Part shown: in pieces, positions 33,565 to 42,202 of the stretch
Layout of the letters: the number at the start of each line of letters is the position of its first letter
How positions within the stretch are numbered: position 1 is the first letter of the stretch
Assembly: GCA_964615095.1 (NCBI GenBank)
Contig: CAZTPX010000006.1
Span: 1 to 64,000, forward strand
Length of the DNA stretch: 64,000 nt
From: JANXQG01 sp964615095
GTDB taxonomy: Bacteria > Planctomycetota > Planctomycetia > Pirellulales > Thermoguttaceae
Reading direction: 5' to 3'
Translations under genes and position numbers: made by a program
The notes under the pieces: model-generated
The model's input: only the letters and a program-made list of their open reading frames with translations
What the model was told of the DNA's origin: nothing
The model's database searches: none

Positions 33565-35376
33565 ATGAGTCGAGCGGCGTTCTTTCGGAGTTTGATATTC
33601 TTTCTGTGCTTATGCCTGGCGCTGGCCCTGGGCTGGTCGCCCGCCGTTGGGCAGGATAGACCTTGGGTTGCCGCCTTCGGAGCCAAGGCCGATGGCAAGA
33701 CCGACGATACGACCCAGACCTTTGCCATCGAGACCTACGTGGGGCGAACGTACAACTATCTGGACAACATGGTGGATAAGGACGGCCTGCCCTACTTCGA
33801 CATCTTCTGGACCGACCCGGCCGAGGCCGCCCACGACTGGCCCGACTTCGGCGACGTGATGAGCCGTCAGTTGCAGGCGGCGATCATGGCCCGGCACCTG
33901 ACAGGCAAGGAGGCCCGCAACGAAAAACTCTGGGCGAAAAAGATCCTGTCCTACCTCGATCCGCAGACCGGGCTGTTGGTGCGTCCGAAGACCAGCTTCT
34001 CGGAGCACGTTGCGGACCCCGACGACCAGGCTCTTGTGCTCTACGCCCTAGTGACAGCGTATGCCGACACGAAAGATCCGGCCGTTCGGGACGCTATCTG
34101 CAAGATGGTGGACCACCTTCCCGCCACCTACAAACGGGACGGCTGGATCAGAGGCTTCATAATCAAGAGCCTGATGACTTGCGTGCGGCAGACAGGCTAC
34201 AAACCGGCCCTCGACCAAGCCGGGATGTTGGTGAAGCTGGCCTTCGAGGAGAACCCGCTTTTCAGTCCCGACAACACCTTCCGCCATGGCGGCCACATGC
34301 ACGGCAACCTGCGCATCTTGGTTGGAACGGCCGATTATGCCTTGTACGTGAAAGACCCCGTGTTCTTCAGCCGGGTCGATGCGATCTACCGTTACGTCCG
34401 ATCCACCGGCACCCGGTTCGGTTTCCTACCCGAAGTCATCGGACGGAAGGGAGATGTGGTCTCCTGCGAGACCTGCGCACTGATGGATTTCCTTGGCCTG
34501 GCCGTGACGCTGGCCAACAACGGCCATCCCGAGTATTGGGGCGACGTGGAGCGCATGCTGCGGAATCAGTTGGTCGAAAGCCAGGTCAGCGATGTTTCCT
34601 GGCTGCGGCCGGGAGACAAGCCGGACAGCGAGCAATTCTCCTGGCGGGACGTTGGATCGAGAATGGTCGGCGGTTATGCGGGCTGGAGTTCGCCGACGCA
34701 CATCTTGGCGGCCAAAGAAGGGTTGCAATGGGGCGGCTCGGAATTGCGGGGCAAGGCGAGGGCGTTTCAGAACTGCTGCGGCGGCTCGGGCACGCACGCC
34801 TTCTTCATCGCCTGGAAGAATGCCGCTCGCTTTGAAACCGGCACCTTGTCCGTCTATTTGCACATCGACAAACTTCTCCCTCAGGCCGAGATCCGCTGCT
34901 ATCAGCCCTACAAGGGCTTGCTGACCATCGATCTAAAGCAGGCTTGCAGGGTCCGTGTCCGTATCCCCGATTTCGTGGAGCCGACAGCGATCAAGGCGAG
35001 GTCGAACCGAGGCGAGATCAAGACAAGGGTGTGGGGGAACTTTCTGGAACTGGGCGACTGCCAAGCTGGGGAGAAGTTGGAGGTAGGCTATCCGTTGCCG
35101 CTCCGTGAGGAAGATGAAACCATTGGCAATCCCGGCTTCAGGCAGTACCGCTACCATGTGACGTGGAAGGGCGATACGGTGGTCAAGATGACGCCCGTTG
35201 GCAACTCGGCAAGAAAGGGCTTTTCCGATTTCGACAAGAAGCAGGTTGAGGTCTACTATGGGACGGAAGGGCCGGGACCGCTGTACCAGCGGGAGTTCAT
35301 GCTGAAGGACGTGGAACCGCAGCCGTCCCCACTTCACAGGGACGACGGCCTGCTCGACTTCTGGTATCTTCGGTAA
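33565..35376 (+). CDS. GH127-like (DUF1680-type) glycoside hydrolase with pectate-lyase-type N-terminal segment
   Basis: ATG 33565 has AAGGAG 8 bases upstream; the 603-residue product has a signal peptide (FFRSLIFFLCLCLALALGW). Residues about 31-49 (PWVAAFGAKADGKTDDT) match the opening motif of pectate-lyase proteins such as the one at 36285. Then the sequence switches to a different fold: TYNYLDNMVDKDGLPYFDIFW and AHDWPDFGDVMSRQ, then an alpha/alpha barrel. SCETCALMDF and FQNCCGGSGTHAF hold Cys and Glu residues in the positions expected for the zinc-thiolate site of beta-L-arabinofuranosidases. The C-terminal half is beta-rich and ends GLLDFWYLR. The fused N-terminus suggests joining of two secreted-enzyme genes. 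An esterase and a pectate-lyase-like gene follow. Confidence 0.75.
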   Translation: MSRAAFFRSLIFFLCLCLALALGWSPAVGQDRPWVAAFGAKADGKTDDTTQTFAIETYVGRTYNYLDNMVDKDGLPYFDIFWTDPAEAAHDWPDFGDVMSRQLQAAIMARHLTGKEARNEKLWAKKILSYLDPQTGLLVRPKTSFSEHVADPDDQALVLYALVTAYADTKDPAVRDAICKMVDHLPATYKRDGWIRGFIIKSLMTCVRQTGYKPALDQAGMLVKLAFEENPLFSPDNTFRHGGHMHGNLRILVGTADYALYVKDPVFFSRVDAIYRYVRSTGTRFGFLPEVIGRKGDVVSCETCALMDFLGLAVTLANNGHPEYWGDVERMLRNQLVESQVSDVSWLRPGDKPDSEQFSWRDVGSRMVGGYAGWSSPTHILAAKEGLQWGGSELRGKARAFQNCCGGSGTHAFFIAWKNAARFETGTLSVYLHIDKLLPQAEIRCYQPYKGLLTIDLKQACRVRVRIPDFVEPTAIKARSNRGEIKTRVWGNFLELGDCQAGEKLEVGYPLPLREEDETIGNPGFRQYRYHVTWKGDTVVKMTPVGNSARKGFSDFDKKQVEVYYGTEGPGPLYQREFMLKDVEPQPSPLHRDDGLLDFWYLR

Positions 35377-35501
35377 CTCCATCGAACGGCGAAGCGTCAG
35401 TGAAACACATCGGAACAGACATTCTGTGCCGCACTTTTGTCCGAGACCAGCGGCAAGTAAAATGGTGCCATCTGTCCCCAACACCGGAAAGGAGCCTCAC
35501 A

Positions 35502-36263
35502 ATGAACCGAAGATGCGTTATCACGAGCCTGATCGCCGCTTTTCTTCTCGGTGCAACTGTTGCCATGGCCGCCGAAGAACCGAAGGCGGAACCGGGAAAG
35601 CAAGATCCCCAGAAGTTGGAGCGGACGATCAAGGTCACGATGGACTATCTTCTGTACCTGCCCAAGAACTATGCCGAGAAGGAGTCCTGGCCGCTTCTGC
35701 TTTTCCTCCACGGGTCTGGGGAGAGTGGCGACAACTTGGAGCGGGTGAAGGTCCATGGGCCGCCGAAGCTGATTGCGGCGGGCAAAGAATTCCCTCTGAT
35801 CGTCGTTTCACCTCAGTGCTCCGGCAGCCGCCGAGGCTGGAAGCCCCACGAATTGTCGGCCCTGTTGGACGAGATCGTCGAGAAATACAAAGTGGACAAG
35901 GAGCGGATCTACCTTACAGGGCTGAGCATGGGCGGGTTCGGCACCTGGGCCTTGGCCGCTTATTCGCCCGACCGGTTCGCCGCCCTAGTGCCGATCTGCG
36001 GCGGGGGCGATCCGAACACGGCCCGGCGACTGTCGCACATTGCGATCTGGGTGTTTCATGGAGCCAAAGACCCGACCGTGCCGCTCAAACGTTCCGAGGA
36101 CATGGTAGATGCCCTCAAGAAGGCTGGAGGCAACGTGAAGTTCACCGTCTACCCCGAGGCCGGGCACGATTCGTGGACGGAAGCCTACAAAAACCCCGAA
36201 CTCTACGACTGGCTGCTTCAGCAGAAGCGGACGCCGAGGAAGTCCGAGGCCGGGAAGAAGTGA
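35502..36263 (+). CDS. Secreted alpha/beta hydrolase (PHB-depolymerase/feruloyl-esterase-like)
   Basis: A 253-residue protein from ATG 35502, with GGAG upstream and a signal peptide (VITSLIAAFLLGATVAMA). LYLPKNYAEKESWPLLLFLHG and GSGESGDN form the oxyanion region, GLSMGGFGTW the nucleophile Ser, VFHGAKDPTVPL the Asp and PEAGHDSW the His. It acts on ester bonds, plausibly on polysaccharide side groups, given its neighbours. A close paralogue lies at 59815-60567. Confidence 0.9.
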   Translation: MNRRCVITSLIAAFLLGATVAMAAEEPKAEPGKQDPQKLERTIKVTMDYLLYLPKNYAEKESWPLLLFLHGSGESGDNLERVKVHGPPKLIAAGKEFPLIVVSPQCSGSRRGWKPHELSALLDEIVEKYKVDKERIYLTGLSMGGFGTWALAAYSPDRFAALVPICGGGDPNTARRLSHIAIWVFHGAKDPTVPLKRSEDMVDALKKAGGNVKFTVYPEAGHDSWTEAYKNPELYDWLLQQKRTPRKSEAGKK

Positions 36264-36284
36264 TCGCTCGGAAGGGAGATTGAA

Positions 36285-37550
36285 ATGTCTTACAGAACGA
36301 TTGCCCTGTTCCTGATCGCCGTGGCCCCCGGCATCTGCCTGGGCAAGGTCAACGTTGTGGACTTTGGAGCCAAGGCTAATGGAAAGGCCGACGACACGGC
36401 CGCCATCCAGAGGGCCCTCGATGCAGCAGGTAAGGACCGTGGCGGCGTGGTCGAGATGCCCAAGGGCCTATACCGGGTTGATGACCATCTCACAATCCCG
36501 CCCGGTGTGTGCCTTTCTGGCGAGTGGCAGGCACCGCACCATGCCAACACGGAACATGGCACGGTCATTCTCGCCACGGGCTACGCCGGAAAGGAAGACA
36601 GTCCCGCTCTCATCAACCTCCAGCAAAGCTCGGCCGTCAAGGGGATCACCGTCTTCTATCCCGACCAAGATCCTGCTGCCGTGAAAGCCTATCCGTGGGC
36701 GATCCAGGGCAAGGGGATGCATGGCAGCGTCATCGACGTGACCCTGGTCAACCCCTACAAGGGGATCGACTTCGGCACGCATCCCAACGAACTCCACTAC
36801 ATCCGCAACGTCTTCGGCTGCCCGCTGAAACTGGGCATCTACGTCAACCAGACAACGGACATCGGTCGGATCGAGAACGTCCATTTCAACCCGCATGCCT
36901 GGGGCCGCTGCACGTTCAACGACAAGGTCACGGGCGAAGGCTGGAAGACGCTCTGCGCTTACCTGGAACAGAACCTCGTAGGATTCCAAATCGGCAAGAC
37001 GGACTGGGAGTACATGTCAGGTTGCTTCGTGATCTTCGCCAAGGTTGGCCTGCATTTCGTGAAGACCCCAAGCGGCGAACCGAACGTGGTCCTGACCCAG
37101 TGCGGTTCGGACATCGGGCCCATCGGCGTCCGGGTCGATGCCTGCCAATCGCACGCCGGGCTGGCCTTCACCAACTGCCAGTTCATGGCAACGGTGAAGA
37201 TCGGTTCGGCAAACCAGGGGCCGGTGAAGTTCAACAACTGCGGCTTCTGGCCGATTGGCAAGACCGGCAGTCAGGCCATCCTTGCCGGTCAGGGAACGAC
37301 GACCTTCGTCGGCTGCCATTTCGCCGGATGGGGCCGGGATGGATCGAAGTCACCGTGCATTGATGTCCGGGGCGGAGCGGCTCTGATCCAGGCGTCCGAT
37401 TTCTTCAAGGAAGGGAAGCCGCAACTGCGGGTTGGGGCGAAGGCGGCGGGCGTGACGATCAGCGGTTGCCGACTCGAAGGGGGCGAGCAGTTCGAGATTG
37501 CCGACGAGGCGAAGCCGCACGTTCAGGCCGGGTTGAATCTGACTCGGTAG
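36285..37550 (+). CDS. Secreted pectate-lyase-superfamily beta-helix protein
   Basis: A 421-residue protein with a short signal peptide (YRTIALFLIAVAPGICLG). VNVVDFGAKANGKADDTAAI is the PF12708 entry motif, GVVEMPKGLYRVDDHL the next strand. Later coils include VIDVTLVNPYKGIDFG, LAFTNCQFMATVKIG, VKFNNCGFW and FVGCHFAGWG. It begins 21 bases after the esterase, so the two are co-transcribed. An internally deleted copy lies at 63465-63922. Confidence 0.87.
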   Translation: MSYRTIALFLIAVAPGICLGKVNVVDFGAKANGKADDTAAIQRALDAAGKDRGGVVEMPKGLYRVDDHLTIPPGVCLSGEWQAPHHANTEHGTVILATGYAGKEDSPALINLQQSSAVKGITVFYPDQDPAAVKAYPWAIQGKGMHGSVIDVTLVNPYKGIDFGTHPNELHYIRNVFGCPLKLGIYVNQTTDIGRIENVHFNPHAWGRCTFNDKVTGEGWKTLCAYLEQNLVGFQIGKTDWEYMSGCFVIFAKVGLHFVKTPSGEPNVVLTQCGSDIGPIGVRVDACQSHAGLAFTNCQFMATVKIGSANQGPVKFNNCGFWPIGKTGSQAILAGQGTTTFVGCHFAGWGRDGSKSPCIDVRGGAALIQASDFFKEGKPQLRVGAKAAGVTISGCRLEGGEQFEIADEAKPHVQAGLNLTR

Positions 37551-37554
37551 AAGC

Positions 37555-38016
37555 ATGGAGACTGAGAATCCGGTAGACGAGGATCAGGTCATCTGCGAGG
37601 TGGCCCACGGCTCTACCGAATACTGGGCCACCGTGGATCTCCGGGATGCGGTTCTCCGCAAGCCGCTTGGCCTTCAGTTCTCGGCCGAGGAGCTTGACGC
37701 AGAGAACCGTTCTCATCATGTTGCCTGTTACCGTGGCAACAAGTTGGTCGGCTGTCTCGTGCTGTGCCCACAGGGCGACGATGATGTTCGGATGCGACAA
37801 GTGGCCGTCGTCCTCGAATTACAAGGGCAAGGGATCGGCACGGCTCTGGTTGAATTTGCCGAGGCTCTGGCCCGGAAGACCGGATACCGGCGTATGATTC
37901 TGCACGCCCGTGACACGGCGGTGGCATTCTATGAGAATCTGGGCTATGCGAGAGTTGGAGATCAGTTCGAGGAGGTGTCGATCCCACACTGGACGATGGA
38001 GAAATGGCTCTTGTAG
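37555..38016 (+). CDS. GNAT family N-acetyltransferase
   Basis: A 153-residue protein starting 4 bases after the pectate-lyase-like stop. VRMRQVAVVLELQGQGIGTAL is the acetyl-CoA-binding motif A, with GQGIGTA forming the phosphate loop. MILHARDTAVAFYENLGY is motif B. The substrate is unknown. It is convergent with the next gene. Confidence 0.9.
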   Translation: METENPVDEDQVICEVAHGSTEYWATVDLRDAVLRKPLGLQFSAEELDAENRSHHVACYRGNKLVGCLVLCPQGDDDVRMRQVAVVLELQGQGIGTALVEFAEALARKTGYRRMILHARDTAVAFYENLGYARVGDQFEEVSIPHWTMEKWLL

Positions 38017-38018
38017 TA

Positions 38019-38666
38019 TCATCGAAGCCCGGCCGACGCATGAACCACCGGCGAGTAGCCCGCCCGGATCGCAGCCACGGTTGATGATGGCGTCAAGATC
38101 GATACATTCTTGACCTTTAAACGTGGCCGACGTTCCTGGTAACCTCCTGGCGACCATGCGAGAAGGCTGTCGTCCAAGACCAGGAAAGCCTGCTCGCCCC
38201 ACCCCTCGACTTTCACAAAAACGCCATCCGGCAGATCATCCAGCTTTCCACTGAAGAATCGCTTCGAGCGGTCGGGAGCCAATCGCCCGGCGTGGAGGCG
38301 GTTGTCGATCTCATCGGCAGTTGGCCGTTGTAGGTCATCGGCCTTCGGATGGGCCGCCTTCCAGGCATTGCAGAAGTCGAGGAAGCGAGCGTGGCGGCAC
38401 TCGGCACATGGGCGATGCCCGGCAGCCAGGGCCGTGGCTTCATCCAGGAAGAACAGTTCGGTATAGGAGTTCGGCGACATTATCGTCCGCTTGCGGCCCC
38501 GGAACTCCACCACGCACACGATCCATCGTTTCGCTTGCCACGCCCGCTTGATGTGGCCTTCGGCGTCGTGCAACACGCCTCGGTTGCCCATGAACGTGCC
38601 TCGCTCTGGCGTAGCGATGATCTCGCCGAACGGCGTTACTCGGTTCAGTCTTGGCACCAGGGTCAC
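38019..38666 (-). CDS. Conserved hypothetical protein with Ada-like metal-binding motif
   Basis: A 215-residue protein. HRPCAECRHARFLDFCNAW resembles the Cys-rich metal-binding loop of Ada-type domains, but with only three or four Cys. VVEFRGRKRTIMSPNSYTELFFLDEA precedes it. The C-terminal part, GYSPVVHAS, is a conserved end in this hypothetical family. It overlaps the VOC gene by 4 bases (ATGA), so the two form an operon. The role is unknown. Confidence 0.7.
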   Translation of the reverse strand: MTLVPRLNRVTPFGEIIATPERGTFMGNRGVLHDAEGHIKRAWQAKRWIVCVVEFRGRKRTIMSPNSYTELFFLDEATALAAGHRPCAECRHARFLDFCNAWKAAHPKADDLQRPTADEIDNRLHAGRLAPDRSKRFFSGKLDDLPDGVFVKVEGWGEQAFLVLDDSLLAWSPGGYQERRPRLKVKNVSILTPSSTVAAIRAGYSPVVHASAGLR

Positions 38667-39160
38667 GAAGCTCCTGTGCCGTTGTACGCCGCTTGCAGTC
38701 TGGCAACGTCGATCTTAACCATCTGCACCATGGCTTCCATCACCCGCTTTGCCTTCACGGGATCTTCGTCGTGCAGCATCCGGGGCAAGGCTTCCGGCAC
38801 GATTTGCCAAGCAACGCCGAACTTATCCTTCAACCAACTGCACTGGATGGGCTTGCCTCCATCGGCTGTCAGCGCATCCCAGAGCCGGTCAACCTCCGCT
38901 TGATCCCCGCACAGAACGGACATGGAGATGGCATCGTTGAACGGCTCATGCGGGCCGCCGTTTAGGATCTGGTGTTGCTTGCCTGCCAAAGTGAATTCGA
39001 TCAGGAGCGGTTCGCCTATCTTGGCCCCTGGCGTATCAATCGACGACCGAAGAATCCGATCAATGTGCGAGTCGGGGAAAAGCGAGACGTAGAATTCGGC
39101 CGCCTCCAAGGCTCGGCCGTCGAACCAAAGGCAAGGAACGATAGTCGGTGTCTGAGCCAC
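38663..39160 (-). CDS. VOC family protein, PhnB-like (3-demethylubiquinone methyltransferase-like fold)
   Basis: A 165-residue glyoxalase-fold protein: PCLWFDGRALEAAEFYVSLF, LLIEFTLAGKQHQILNGGP, AISMSVLCGDQAEVDRLWD, GGKPIQCSWLKDKFGVAWQI and MLHDEDPVKAKRVMEAM are the hallmarks of the PhnB-like subgroup. The reaction is unknown. Confidence 0.92.
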   Translation of the reverse strand: MAQTPTIVPCLWFDGRALEAAEFYVSLFPDSHIDRILRSSIDTPGAKIGEPLLIEFTLAGKQHQILNGGPHEPFNDAISMSVLCGDQAEVDRLWDALTADGGKPIQCSWLKDKFGVAWQIVPEALPRMLHDEDPVKAKRVMEAMVQMVKIDVARLQAAYNGTGAS

Positions 39161-39185
39161 AATCGGTTCTCCTATGTAAGCGCCC

Positions 39186-39584
39186 TTACCTCTGGGCCTT
39201 GGACTTGTTCAGGGTCACGGCGGCCCGAACGAGCGCCTTCAATGCCTTCTCGTCTATTCTCTCGCCCTCGTAGAAGTCGATGGCACGCCTCGTGTTCCCG
39301 CCAAGACTGGATTTGAACAGGCCCGAGGGATCGTTCAAAGCGGCCCCTTTGGCGAAGGTCATCTTCACGATGTTCTTGTACGTCTCGCCTGTGCAAATCA
39401 ATCCGTCGTGCGACCACACCGGAACCCCTCTCCACTTCCACTCCTCGACGATTTCAGGATCGGCCTCCTTGACCAAGGCACGGAGTCGGCTGAGCATCTT
39501 GCCTCGCCAGTCGCCTAGCTCCTGGATTCTCTCATCTATCAATTCGGAGGGAGATTGTGTCTTCTGCGACCCGCTTTTCGTCAT
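39186..39584 (-). CDS. DUF1801 domain protein
   Basis: A 132-residue protein from ATG 39584 (MTKSGSQKTQSPSELID). ELGDWRGKMLSRLRALVKEA, EEWKWRGVPVWSHDGLICTG and KNIVKMTFAKGAAL are typical of DUF1801 (YdhG-like). RRAIDFYEGERIDEKALKAL is the usual C-terminus. The fold is related to CyaY/frataxin-like; the function is unknown. Confidence 0.9.
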   Translation of the reverse strand: MTKSGSQKTQSPSELIDERIQELGDWRGKMLSRLRALVKEADPEIVEEWKWRGVPVWSHDGLICTGETYKNIVKMTFAKGAALNDPSGLFKSSLGGNTRRAIDFYEGERIDEKALKALVRAAVTLNKSKAQR

Positions 39585-39727
39585 GCCCCTATCTCCTCTG
39601 TGGTCCCGAGACTGTTGATGCATAGCACAATTATAGACAGCGAACCACCTAGAACGAACTCGGGCAGTGAGGTGGTGGACCGCCTCAAGCCAGGCTTCTC
39701 GCCTCAAGTGATGGCAATGGGCTATCT

Positions 39728-40039
39728 TCATCCGTACTTCTTGGCCGCCTTCTCAATGGCAAGCCCGGCCTTCTTGAGATCCTCGATGGTCATCACCGGG
39801 ACTAATTCGATGCTTGCGCCGAGAGCAAGGAACCAAGGTTCTGCGAATGCCGGAATCTGCGATGCATCCTTGATGTTCACTACCAGCAGCGCCGTTCGCT
39901 TACCGTTTGATGCGAGGAAATAGGCCGCTTCGGGTTTCAGATCGTCGAGAATTGACTGAATCGTTTCCGGCAGGCTGCCATTTTGGGCCGCTGCATTACC
40001 CGCTTCGATAGCCATTTCCGCCTTCAAGAGAAATCGCAT
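39728..40039 (-). CDS. Small hypothetical protein, ferredoxin-like fold possible
   Basis: A 103-residue protein starting MRFLLKAEMAIEAGN. AAYFLASNGKRTALLVVNIK and ASIELVPVMTIEDLKKAG suggest an alternating beta-alpha pattern like dimeric stress proteins. No catalytic residues can be named. It is a standalone minus-strand gene. Confidence 0.65.
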   Translation of the reverse strand: MRFLLKAEMAIEAGNAAAQNGSLPETIQSILDDLKPEAAYFLASNGKRTALLVVNIKDASQIPAFAEPWFLALGASIELVPVMTIEDLKKAGLAIEKAAKKYG

Positions 40040-40263
40040 GATTCTCCTCCATGGTTTAGGGCCATTTTCGCCTTGCTGAATTCTATCCCCGAGGGAAAGC
40101 GGCGATGCCTTCTTGCTCGTGTCCCACCGAGATTGCGTTCATACACGCCATGAACTGTTTTCGGTTTGTCTGCTGCACCCCATGCGGGCAGCCATAGGAT
40201 ACTTCACTAGCACTCTATTTTTCATGCTCTCCACGGGATGCCTCTGGCCGCTAGAATTACTGC

Positions 40264-40785
40264 ATGGGCAGCCATCTCACCATCTCGGTTCCCACGGACC
40301 AGATTCTCGTTGTTCGTCAGAACCCCGAGACGCACCAGCGGGAATCCGTCACGATGCAGTGGGGATTGGTGCCCTCGACGGCCGAGAGCCTGGCCATCGG
40401 CCGCCGTCTCATTCACGCACGAGCGGAGACCGTGGCGACGAGGGCCGCCTTTCGGGATGCATTCCGTCACCGTCGCTGCCTGATCGTGGCGGATCACTTC
40501 GACGTTGGCCGACGAAAAGCCATCGAGATGAAAGACGGCCGCCCATTCGGCGTCGGCGGCATTTGGGAGCGGTGGCAACAGGGCGACGAGAGCGTCGATT
40601 CATGCGCCGTCATCACCACCGAGGCAAACGACCTGGTGCGACCCATCAACGACCGCATGCCGGTGATCATCGCCGCCGAGGACTACGACCGGTGGCTCGA
40701 TCCCAACTTCGCCGATGCCGAGGAACTTCAGCGAATGATGAGCCCATATCCGGCAGACGAGATGGTCGTTGTGCCTGACGGTTAG
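40264..40785 (+). CDS. SRAP (HMCES/YedK-like) protein lacking all three catalytic residues
   Basis: A 173-residue protein that aligns with the SOS-response-associated peptidase fold: MQWGLVPSTAE, LIHARAETVATRAAFRDAF, RRCLIVAD, GRPFGVGGIWERW and CAVITTEANDLV. Known members form a thiazolidine DNA-protein crosslink through Cys2 after the initiator Met. Here the N-terminus reads MGSHLTISVP, with no Cys2 and about 25 residues missing before LVVRQNPET. The catalytic Glu of GFYEW is Val81 (HFDVG), and the catalytic His of IHDRMPV is Asn129 (INDRMPV). It cannot act as a normal abasic-site shield unless it works in another way. About 24 bases separate it from the next esterase gene. Confidence 0.85.
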   Translation: MGSHLTISVPTDQILVVRQNPETHQRESVTMQWGLVPSTAESLAIGRRLIHARAETVATRAAFRDAFRHRRCLIVADHFDVGRRKAIEMKDGRPFGVGGIWERWQQGDESVDSCAVITTEANDLVRPINDRMPVIIAAEDYDRWLDPNFADAEELQRMMSPYPADEMVVVPDG

Positions 40786-40809
40786 CGAACTGAAAGGATT
40801 GGAAACACC

Positions 40810-41721
40810 ATGACGTTTCACCCTCCCGGAGCGATGATCCTCATTCTGGCCTGGGCCTGTGTCGCCACCGGCCAGGAGCCGCCCAAGGCATCCGACAACA
40901 TCGACATCCCGCCCGGCGTCCGCTGGTTGCGGGACTTGCAGTACGTCCCCGATGGCCACGAGCGTCACAAGCTCGATCTTTACCTGCCCGAGAAAGCCAT
41001 CGGGCCGTTGCCGGTCATCGTCTGGGTCCACGGCGGTGGCTGGAAGGACGGCGACAAGGACTGGCGGCGGGCCGTGCCGTTAGTTCCCAAGGGTTACGCC
41101 GTGGCAAACATCAACTACCACTTGAGCCAGCAAGCCATTTTCCCGGCGCAGATCGAGGACTGTAAGGCAGCGATCCGCTGGCTGCGAGCCAATGCCAAGA
41201 CCTACAACCTCGATCCAGGCCACATCGGTGCATGGGGGCCGTCAGCGGGCGGGCACCTCGTCGCTCTCCTCGGCACGACTGGCGGCGTGAAAGAACTGGA
41301 GGGCACGGGTGGAAACCTCGACCAGTCGAGCCGAGTGCAATGCGTCGTCGATTGGTTTGGCCCCACGGACTTGGCCACCATGGGCGGGCGGTACGACCAG
41401 TCGGATTCCTCCGTGGCCCGCTTGATTGGCGGCCCAGTGCAGAAGAATCGGGAGAAGGCCGACAGAGCCAGCCCGCTCCATTACGTCACCAAGGATGCTG
41501 CGCCGTTTCTCATCATGCACGGGGACAAGGATGACGTAGTGCCGATTTCCCAGAGCATAAAGCTGGCCGAGGCGCTTCGGCGGGCCGGGGTCGAGGTGAC
41601 GCTCCAGGTCTACAAGGGCAGCGGGCATGGCGGCCGAGCTTTTACCAGTCCCGAAAGCTGGCGGATGATCGAGGACTTCTTCGCCCGGCATCTCCAAGTC
41701 AAGAAATATGAGCAGAAGTAG
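40810..41721 (+). CDS. Secreted alpha/beta hydrolase (BD-FAE/acetyl-xylan-esterase-like)
   Basis: A 303-residue protein with a short hydrophobic N-terminus (MILILAWACVATG). PVIVWVHGGGWKDGDKD forms the oxyanion hole, GAWGPSAGGHLVALLG the nucleophile Ser, IMHGDKDDVVP the Asp and YKGSGHGG the His. Members cleave acetyl or feruloyl esters from hemicellulose. AAAGGATTGGAAAC precedes the start. Confidence 0.9.
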   Translation: MTFHPPGAMILILAWACVATGQEPPKASDNIDIPPGVRWLRDLQYVPDGHERHKLDLYLPEKAIGPLPVIVWVHGGGWKDGDKDWRRAVPLVPKGYAVANINYHLSQQAIFPAQIEDCKAAIRWLRANAKTYNLDPGHIGAWGPSAGGHLVALLGTTGGVKELEGTGGNLDQSSRVQCVVDWFGPTDLATMGGRYDQSDSSVARLIGGPVQKNREKADRASPLHYVTKDAAPFLIMHGDKDDVVPISQSIKLAEALRRAGVEVTLQVYKGSGHGGRAFTSPESWRMIEDFFARHLQVKKYEQK

Positions 41722-41823
41722 GCCGCCTTGCCCATAGTCAAGGAACTCTGAGACTCCGGCCCGCTGGCGGCCAGTCACGGCCTGTCGATCTACTGGCCGG
41801 TCATCCCTGTGGCTCTGCTCGCT

Positions 41824-42189
41824 TCAGCAGGTGACGTGGAACATGCCGATGGTCTTCTGGCCTGTGGCCTTGTTCCAGACCTTTACGGCCTTGGGCGTCG
41901 GCACCAGCTTGACGGTGCAGCCCTTCTTCTCAAAGTAATCCTTGGCCTCGGGCGAGAGCCGCACGTTGTCGTACTGTCCTGTGCCGATGATAAGCCGCTT
42001 CGCTCCTTTCTGGAAGATGTCCTTGGCCTCGTCGAGCGAGACTTTGTGCGACGTGCCGTAATACTGCTTCGACAGCTTCTTCTTCCGGTTCTTCACCTTG
42101 CCGCTGAGGCGGATCACGATGTCATGCTCGATCCGCTCGTCGTCCACGGTAATGCTGCCAAACTTGGTCTTCTGGATTGTTGGTTCCAT
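41824..42189 (-). CDS. Mth938/NDUFAF3-like domain protein
   Basis: A 121-residue protein from ATG 42189 (MEPTIQKTKFGSITVDD). IEHDIVIRLSGKVKNRKKKL, YYGTSHKVSLDEAKDIFQKG, RLIIGTGQYDNVRLSPEAKD and GCTVKLVPTPKAVKVWN are the conserved elements. In eukaryotes relatives assist complex I assembly; the bacterial role is unknown. It follows the ACT gene with a 13-base gap. Confidence 0.9.
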   Translation of the reverse strand: MEPTIQKTKFGSITVDDERIEHDIVIRLSGKVKNRKKKLSKQYYGTSHKVSLDEAKDIFQKGAKRLIIGTGQYDNVRLSPEAKDYFEKKGCTVKLVPTPKAVKVWNKATGQKTIGMFHVTC

Positions 42190-42202
42190 GCTCTTTCTTC
42201 CC

